Part shown: in pieces, positions 55,484 to 61,525 of the stretch
Layout of the letters: each line of letters begins with the position of its first letter
Position numbering within the stretch: position 1 is the first letter of the stretch
DNA from: Crocinitomicaceae bacterium
GTDB lineage: Bacteria; Bacteroidota; Bacteroidia; Flavobacteriales_D; Crocinitomicaceae
Length of the DNA stretch: 64,000 nucleotides
Direction: 5' to 3'
Assembly: GCA_028689775.1 (NCBI GenBank)
Contig: JAQVCM010000006.1
Location: 1-64,000, forward strand
Notes under the pieces: generated by a model
Database searches by the model: none
The model's input: the letters and a program-made list of their open reading frames with translations, nothing else
What the model was told of the DNA's origin: nothing
Program-made: the position numbers and the translations under genes

Positions 55484-55899
55484 AATTAGAAGGGCAATCA
55501 ACATTCCGAGATAAATATTTTTTTATTTGCAATATCTTGCAAAATTCCCGTAATTTGGTCTTGTATAAAGTTGATATTTAAGTGTTTATTATGTTGCAAT
55601 TTTAAAATTACAAAACATTTACTTTACACATTTTTTTAGTATGAGATCTTTACTTGCTCTTGACGTGCTTTTAGCTTCCCATCAAATCTATTTCCAGAAC
55701 AAGATAAGTAAAAAGCAATCTATATCTAAAAACATCTAACTTTCAAAAACCATTGTCCGAGTGAGAAGCTCTCACAAGCTTGGGATTATTAACTTGTTGT
55801 AAAAATTCTACATTTCATACATTCGATACCTCAAGTCACGCAGTGAATTGACTACATTACCCGAAATTTACATTAACAAGTTTGAAATATTGCCTATAA
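55484..55899. other. A/T-rich intergenic stretch, no gene seen
   Basis: I see no supported coding frame, only a short GTGAGA/TCTCAC stem near 55763-55777. It marks the junction between core DNA and the Rhs island. Confidence 0.4.
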
Positions 55900-56589
55900 T
55901 TAATGCCTTGTAAATGTGAAATTCTCGAACGGAATAAGATAAGGCTCATTTAAAAAATCATTTTTATTAGAACTAACCCTAATTAAAGTATCAGGCAATA
56001 TGCTAAGTATATTAAGGTCGAATTCTTTTACGCTTATTGTTTTTTCAGTTGAACTAATTTCGCGAATATTTAAACCGCATTTATCCCCAACACAATTATA
56101 ACTATACTTAAATAAACCAGTATTTTTTCCAATAAAATAATATGTCCTTAAATCACTCAAATCACTACCAAAGTCATACTTCCAGTAATATTGACAGACT
56201 AATAATGTGTCATTCAACTTATTGAGATGGATACTGTCTGGGTAATGCATATCTTCAAGCATCTCATAAACCAATCGACCTTTTTTTTTGTTAAATAAGT
56301 TAATCGAAGTATTTGTTGGATTATCTAGTATCAGAACAGAAAAAAAGTCATCAGTAAATAAAATAGACCGAGTTAATTCATATTCCCCGACAGAAATAGA
56401 CTTAATGGGATGTGATGTGTCTTGATCAAAGTATTCAATGTTTTTAATCAATGGTGCGCCTTGATAATTAAAAAACTCTAATACTTGCTGAAAAGAAGCA
56501 GATGAGTTTAGATTAGGATCAACATTATTTCCACTCTTTTGACTACAAGAAGTCAAAATTAAAGCTAGTGCACATAAATAATAACTCAT
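55900..56589 (-). CDS. Candidate immunity lipoprotein of Rhs module 1
   Basis: The 229-residue product has a signal peptide with a lipobox (LILTSCSQ, cysteine at about 15), so it is anchored in the envelope. The rest is beta-rich and unrecognised. It overlaps the end of the Rhs tip by 4 bp (ATGA), the tight coupling usual for toxin-immunity pairs. A periplasmic lipoprotein would fit protection against the wall-hydrolase-like tip next to it. This is inference from position. Confidence 0.65.
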   Translation of the reverse strand: MSYYLCALALILTSCSQKSGNNVDPNLNSSASFQQVLEFFNYQGAPLIKNIEYFDQDTSHPIKSISVGEYELTRSILFTDDFFSVLILDNPTNTSINLFNKKKGRLVYEMLEDMHYPDSIHLNKLNDTLLVCQYYWKYDFGSDLSDLRTYYFIGKNTGLFKYSYNCVGDKCGLNIREISSTEKTISVKEFDLNILSILPDTLIRVSSNKNDFLNEPYLIPFENFTFTRH

Positions 56590-57842
56590 TCTGTATCAAG
56601 TTTTTCTTTGTACTTATTATCTCCACGAACATATTGAAACTTTTCCGTTCCTGAAGGAATAGCTATGTCAAAATCGCCATTAACGGTATTACCCTTTTTC
56701 TTGTGAGCATAATAAAGCATTTGTTCAAACTGTTTAGTCTCACCTTTTGCAACAGGATAATATTTATTTAAAATGGAAATGGCATCTAATGTTGCTGTAT
56801 AAACAGTTGATAGGCCTATATTCATATTTTTTTTCTGATAAGCACTTTCTCCAAGTCCAAATCTTTGTTCATTTCCATACTTAAAATCGCTATATGATAG
56901 CTCTGACATGGCTTGAAACCCTTTAATTCCTTGTACTGTTCCATCAGTAGAAAAGTCCTTTCCTAGACTTAATCGATTATCTATGATTGCGCCAATAATT
57001 AGAGGCTGAACTGTAGGATTAGCATCTTTAACCTGAGTACCGCCTGTCTCCGCAGAAATTAAAGCAAATTTAGCCGCTTGATCTGTCTTATATTTGCCAT
57101 TGGATGTTGACATATCCAAAGATTCAACAAAAGTACTCTCTTTACCGGAATAAATATTCAACATGTTTTTACTACGATCATAAATTACTTTATAATAACC
57201 TACACCAGTATAACCTTCTTTTTTACCATTTCCATCAAACCAAGTATATTCTCCAGTACTATGATTCACGTACCAGTCAACAGGTGCCCGACCATCTGGA
57301 TCTACAAAATAAATAGGGTTGTCAATACAAAAAGCATATGGCGAAATCGAAGGAAATTTCGATGCTAGCGGGTCAACCGCAAAGAATCTCCCCAATCTAC
57401 TATCATACATCCTTGCCCCAAAATCATACGAGTTTCCACGTCCTTTGACTTCATCATCAGATTCTTGACCTTGGAAGCTATAACGATACCCACCATCAAC
57501 CTCAAAACTTCTCCCACTCAAAGTCACCCCAAACGGCGAATAATCCTGCGCCACCCTAACATCTGCAAGCATTCCAGCAAGTTCTTCATGTTCAAAACTC
57601 GGTATTGGTTTATCAGAAATCACGCTCAAAACATTGCCCAAATGGTTGCTAAGTTCATACGTTCTTTTTCCGATTTCGTATTTTACACTTTTCATTGAGT
57701 AATTGGGATTATGCAAGGCTAACATGTCGATGTCCGTACTTCGCACACCAACTCTCGAACTTCCATAAATAGAACGATCCTTGAGTTTAAGATAAACTTC
57801 GGAATTTATATAATCTATTTCTTTATCATAAGTTGCCATCAC
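56586..57842 (-). CDS. Orphan Rhs C-terminal module 1 with SleB-like tip
   Basis: The 418-residue frame begins at a GTG inside Rhs core sequence, without the N-terminal part of an Rhs protein. The first 120 residues are identical in protein to module 2 and nearly so to the long Rhs gene. The core ends with YDSRLGRFFAVDPLA...SPYAFCIDNPIYFVDPDG. The unique tip has FALISAETGGTQVKD, IIGAIIDNRLSLG and TVQGIKGFQAMSELSY, a pattern like SleB/CwlJ wall hydrolases (catalytic Glu, NR, FxAM). A lipoprotein gene overlaps its end. Expression is unclear because no normal start is present. Confidence 0.75.
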   Translation of the reverse strand: MMATYDKEIDYINSEVYLKLKDRSIYGSSRVGVRSTDIDMLALHNPNYSMKSVKYEIGKRTYELSNHLGNVLSVISDKPIPSFEHEELAGMLADVRVAQDYSPFGVTLSGRSFEVDGGYRYSFQGQESDDEVKGRGNSYDFGARMYDSRLGRFFAVDPLASKFPSISPYAFCIDNPIYFVDPDGRAPVDWYVNHSTGEYTWFDGNGKKEGYTGVGYYKVIYDRSKNMLNIYSGKESTFVESLDMSTSNGKYKTDQAAKFALISAETGGTQVKDANPTVQPLIIGAIIDNRLSLGKDFSTDGTVQGIKGFQAMSELSYSDFKYGNEQRFGLGESAYQKKNMNIGLSTVYTATLDAISILNKYYPVAKGETKQFEQMLYYAHKKKGNTVNGDFDIAIPSGTEKFQYVRGDNKYKEKLDTE

Positions 57843-58023
57843 ATTTCCAGTAGCGTCAAGTACATAATAAGTTGTTTTTTCGAGCTTAAATTCATCGGTG
57901 AAGATGTGTTTGGCAATTCTCCTAGCGCTAACGCTTAGTCTTCAAAAGCAGTGCTTTTTCTTCCATTGCTTCAGATTCAAAGATAAGGTTTTTTTGGTTT
58001 GGAATACTACTTCCACGCAAAAT
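57843..58023 (-). pseudogene. Upstream Rhs core remnant of module 1, interrupted
   Basis: Homology to the long Rhs gene (63-62.7 kb) continues upstream of the GTG to about 58023 but is broken near 57921-57965. There about 12 bp of the original are replaced by about 45 bp of unrelated sequence containing TAGCGCTAACGCTTA, giving a stop in frame. This leaves module 1 detached from any longer Rhs frame. Confidence 0.7.
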
Positions 58024-58144
58024 AAAAAAGGATCTGAATATACTTTACTATACCCTACTTTTAGTACTCACAAAAAATATCACTACTAATTATCAATGAC
58101 TTAAATACTTAAATTATGAAAAGTGACAGTTTACTACACTACCG

Positions 58145-58489
58145 ATGTTACGGCGTGAAGACAAAGGTTTAATGCAAAAAGAAGTTTCTTCTTACCTTGC
58201 CATTGGAAATAGTAATTACAACAAATTAGAAAATGGACACAGGGATTTATCAGTAGAAGAACTACAAAAACTTGCCAAATTATTCAACTTCACAACAGAT
58301 CAAATTTTAAATTACGACAACATTATCCCTGAAGAAGTGACTCTTGAAGATAAACCAGATCTTGAAAAATTAAATCTCATTAACCAATTAGATGATGACG
58401 ATAAACAAACCGTTTTCAAAATAATTGACACCATGCTAACCAAAAAGAAATTTAAAGACTTCTTTCAGAAAAATATAGCAACATTATGA
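58145..58489 (+). CDS. XRE-family HTH regulator
   Basis: The 114-residue product has an XRE helix-turn-helix (KGLMQKEVSSYLAIGNSNYN, then KLENGHRDLS). The C-terminal part (IIPEEVTLEDKPDLEKLNLI, KIIDTMLTKKKFKDFF) is typical of Bacteroidota regulators. The N-terminus looks shortened: in another frame an ATG at about 58118 begins MKSDSLLHY, and a single-base shift near 58143 would join it to LRREDKGLM. It overlaps the next gene by 4 bp. Confidence 0.75.
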   Translation: MLRREDKGLMQKEVSSYLAIGNSNYNKLENGHRDLSVEELQKLAKLFNFTTDQILNYDNIIPEEVTLEDKPDLEKLNLINQLDDDDKQTVFKIIDTMLTKKKFKDFFQKNIATL

Positions 58490-58821
58490 GAATAAATTCT
58501 GTAAACGACTTAATTCCAAATACGGAGTGTTACATCACCTTAAGTTCCAAAAGAAACGCTATAAAAGCAACTTATTTGGGTTGTGTAAAAGTAGGATATC
58601 GCTGTGACTTCTATTTTCGATTTCTTGAGAAAAAAGGATATAAAAATGGTATATCTTTCTTTGGCATGGATGAAATCGGTATCGGTAATACAAGAGAAGA
58701 AGCAAAAGAGGGATACGGAAAAATTAAAAATGTTTTGCCGAAAATATACGTAGATACTGAAAACAAAATTGTTGGACTTGAAAATTTTCCTCAAAAAAAT
58801 CGTGTCGTAATAGAGCCGTAA
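58486..58821 (+). CDS. Unknown partner of the XRE regulator
   Basis: The 111-residue protein has no family I recognise. It opens MRINSVNDLIPNTECYITLS and has an aromatic-rich middle (YRCDFYFRFLEKKGYKNG). It is translationally coupled by ATGA to the HTH gene. The pair sits inside the Rhs module array on the opposite strand and may be a toxin-antitoxin-like or cargo pair; evidence for that is only the arrangement. Confidence 0.6.
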   Translation: MRINSVNDLIPNTECYITLSSKRNAIKATYLGCVKVGYRCDFYFRFLEKKGYKNGISFFGMDEIGIGNTREEAKEGYGKIKNVLPKIYVDTENKIVGLENFPQKNRVVIEP

Positions 58822-58968
58822 TGACATAATCCAATTTTGTGAGGTAATAAACCGCAATACCAATAGGTAACAGACAAATCACTTACCAAAATAGTTTTAC
58901 AACTACTTTCGTACAGTATAAAACATGGATTCTTACTGTCTATTTGACACTTAGAATATATAACCTTA

Positions 58969-59090
58969 ATTTTCAATGATATACGAATTTTATCTGCGAT
59001 GCTACTACGTGGTCGAAGTCTTTTTCTGAGAAAATGTTAGACGTCACGGGGCACATGCAGCAACGCAGTTAAAATGTTAGATGTCGCGGC
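58969..59090. repeat. Module boundary repeat, copy behind immunity gene 2
   Basis: It shares ATTTTCAAT(G/A)ATATAC, TTTTTCTGAG, GCAG(T/C)TAAAAT(G/A)TTAGATG and C(G)GGG strings, in order, with 60964-61048. An internal direct repeat (AAAATGTTAGACGTCACGGG at 59031 and a near copy at 59071) is present. It ends one base before the stop of the immunity gene at 59092. Confidence 0.7.
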
Positions 59091-59091
59091 A

Positions 59092-59712
59092 TTACCACAA
59101 TGGTTCATTATATACTGAATAATCATTTTTTGTTTTGTAAACTATTCTTTTATTTTTTTTATTTTTTGAATAATCCAACTGTATCGCTTGAAATTTATTT
59201 TCTTTATATTGCGAGAAGTCAAATGTATATTTATGATGAATTTTGTCGGTAATCAAAAACTGTATATTATATATCGTATCATGATTAACATAGAAAGCAA
59301 ATTTTTCATTAAATGAAAATTCCCTAATTAAATCATTCTTAAAATAAACTCTTATTTTTTTGTTTTTTATTTCATCAGGATAACCTTCTCCAATAAACAT
59401 TGATTCGCTTTCATATGAATAGCCAATAACCTCATGTTCAACAATGTGTCTTGACAAATTACCCGGATCATACATTACTTTTATGATATTCCCGATTTCA
59501 TAATTACCTGTTACATTGGCGAAATACGGTTCATCGTTTACGAAATATACTACTTTCCAATATTTGGCGATACTCCTCTTTGGATTCGTCATTTGTTGGA
59601 TGATAATTCCCTCAGTATTGATATTTTCCTGTGATATTTTTTCACTTTGGAATATCCCATATAAGAAAATACAAAATATTACAAATACTAAATAATAGCT
59701 TAAATTTTTCAT
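59092..59712 (-). CDS. Candidate immunity protein of Rhs module 2
   Basis: The 206-residue protein starts with one membrane helix (YYLVFVIFCIFLYGIFQS) and a beta-rich, aromatic, Lys-rich remainder, with KYWKVVYFVNDEPYFANVTG resembling a DUF3592-like strand pair. No family is certain. It follows the module 2 tip by 9 bp and is bounded behind by the module repeat, the position expected of a cognate immunity gene. Confidence 0.6.
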   Translation of the reverse strand: MKNLSYYLVFVIFCIFLYGIFQSEKISQENINTEGIIIQQMTNPKRSIAKYWKVVYFVNDEPYFANVTGNYEIGNIIKVMYDPGNLSRHIVEHEVIGYSYESESMFIGEGYPDEIKNKKIRVYFKNDLIREFSFNEKFAFYVNHDTIYNIQFLITDKIHHKYTFDFSQYKENKFQAIQLDYSKNKKNKRIVYKTKNDYSVYNEPLW

Positions 59713-59721
59713 AACAAACCT

Positions 59722-60852
59722 TTAGAATCTAGATCTTGGAGCCGCTTCTTTTACACTCTGTTCTAATGATTTATCAACTCCTTTTTCTATAACTTCACGA
59801 GATACTTTGCCAAATGTTTCATTCATCATACCAGCCCCTACTTCTCGCTTCCGAGCGGTTACAAGTTTACTTTTAGCAACGTCAAGCTTTTTATTTATAT
59901 TTGTGTTTTGAGGCTTTTTCTTTAATTTAGCTTCAAGATTGTTTACTTTTTTTGCTTGTTTTTGTGTTTGCATTTTCATTTTATTATAAACTTTATCTGA
60001 ACTTGCTTTTTCTATTTTTTTTGCTATTCTTTTGGAAGCAACTCCTGTTAGTGCACCAGTAATAATTTCATTTTTTGATTTTACCCTCCCTTTTTCATTA
60101 GGAGTGTATTCATATGCTAAACTAACACCTGCACCAATTACTTTTACAGCTTTCATTAGTCCCTTTCCTCCCGGAATTAAACTTACTCCAACAGAAACGA
60201 AATCAACATCACCAATAAAGGCATCATATCCTGATTTACCATCAATTAGATTTGCAGTAACCTGCCACGCATAATCGAAAATAGCGCACCAAGGACAATC
60301 TCCTTCAGGGTCATTATAAAGAATAGGATTATTCCCCATACTATTATATGGGGATCATTCAGACATTTGCTCTTCTTCAGGATCAATTGTTAACCAACGT
60401 CCTAAACGGGGGTCAAGTTGTCTAAAGAATGTCGTGTAGCTATTTCCTTTGCCTTTTACCTCGTTATCCTTCTCACTTCCTTGATAACCATAACGATACC
60501 CACCATCAACCTCAAAACTTCTCCCACTCAAAGTCACCCCAAACGGCGAATAATCCTGCGCAACTCTCACATCAGCTAGCATTCCAGCAAGTTCTTCATG
60601 TTCAAAACTCGGGATTGGTTTATCAGAAATCACGCTCAATACATTGCCCAAATGGTTGGATAATTCATACGTTCTTTTTCCGATTTCGTATTTTACGCTT
60701 TTCATCGAGTAATTCGGATTATGCAAAGCCAACATATCGATATCTGTACTTCGCACTCCAACCCTCGAACTTCCATAAATAGAACGATCCTTGAGTTTAA
60801 GATAAACTTCGGAATTTATATAGTCTATTTCTTTATCATAAGTTGCCATCAC
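59722..60852 (-). pseudogene. Orphan Rhs C-terminal module 2, split by an in-frame TGA
   Basis: Two open pieces (60852-60355 and 60339-59722) are in the same frame, separated only by a TGA at 60357-60355. The run reads PEEEQMSE, stop, SPYNSMGNNPILYNDPEG. The other modules have an ordinary residue there, and TGG (Trp) to TGA would explain it. The first 120 residues equal module 1. The tip (CPWCAIFDYAWQVTANLIDG, a hydrophobic AFIGDVDFVSVGVSLIPGG, then a Lys-rich helical end) is unrecognised and may lack its final toxin domain. Confidence 0.8.
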
Positions 60853-60963
60853 ATTTCCAGTAGCGTCAAGTACATAATAAGTTGAAGATAAATATTTTTT
60901 TGAGACTGGAACGAGTTTTTATTAAAAAACAACCTCTCAATTAGTTTAAAACAATTATTGCTC

Positions 60964-61048
60964 ATTTTCAATAATATACAAATCTCCGAAGTGTTTTTCT
61001 GAGACCGCCGAAGGCAGCAGCGCAGTTAAAATATTAGATGATACGGGG
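60964..61048. repeat. Module boundary repeat, copy behind immunity gene 3
   Basis: The same ordered strings as at 58969-59090, with CGGG at 61045-61048. It ends 10 bp before the stop of the gene at 61059. The copies behind two immunity genes suggest a boundary used in module exchange. Confidence 0.7.
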
Positions 61049-61058
61049 TATCTTCTCT

Positions 61059-61508
61059 TTAAAACAAACCAAACACATTATAATTGTTTCCACCGTCTCG
61101 AATGAAATATGGCGAAAATTGCCATTTAGGGAAAATGTCCTTGAGCATAATAAATACTAAATAGCCTTTATCGCCATTTTCTTTAATAATTGGAAATATT
61201 TGAAAAACATAGGATTCATATTTCTCTCTTTGCTTGATTTCCGAAGAGTGTACAACATTATGCATTGCTTTTCTATTTTGAATATTTCTCGCATGAATTA
61301 TCAACGAAAGACTGTCTAAATTTAGGTTATCCTCATCTCTCATTTGTAAGCCAAGGGAATTTATATCTTGTTTATTCAGTTCATCTATTCTGAAAATTTT
61401 TGAATTTTGATTACTTAAAATGATACTATCTTCAATTGCAACAAATGAATATTGACCATAAACTATATTGTAATAGCTCAAAAACAAGATAAATATAGAC
61501 TTTAACAT
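61059..61508 (-). CDS. Candidate immunity protein of the long Rhs gene
   Basis: The 149-residue protein has a signal-like N-terminus (SIFILFLSYYNIVYGQ) and an acidic, beta-rich body ending FPKWQFSPYFIRDGG. No family is recognised. It starts 17 bp behind the Rhs stop, the expected place for immunity, and export would fit a toxin acting outside the cytoplasm. Role inferred from position. Confidence 0.6.
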   Translation of the reverse strand: MLKSIFILFLSYYNIVYGQYSFVAIEDSIILSNQNSKIFRIDELNKQDINSLGLQMRDEDNLNLDSLSLIIHARNIQNRKAMHNVVHSSEIKQREKYESYVFQIFPIIKENGDKGYLVFIMLKDIFPKWQFSPYFIRDGGNNYNVFGLF

Positions 61509-61525
61509 ATACTAATTTTAACAGT

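Noticed and set aside
57843..58144. A hidden full-length Rhs start for module 1
   Set aside because: A stop in frame and the replaced segment separate the GTG from any longer frame; only a core remnant is present.
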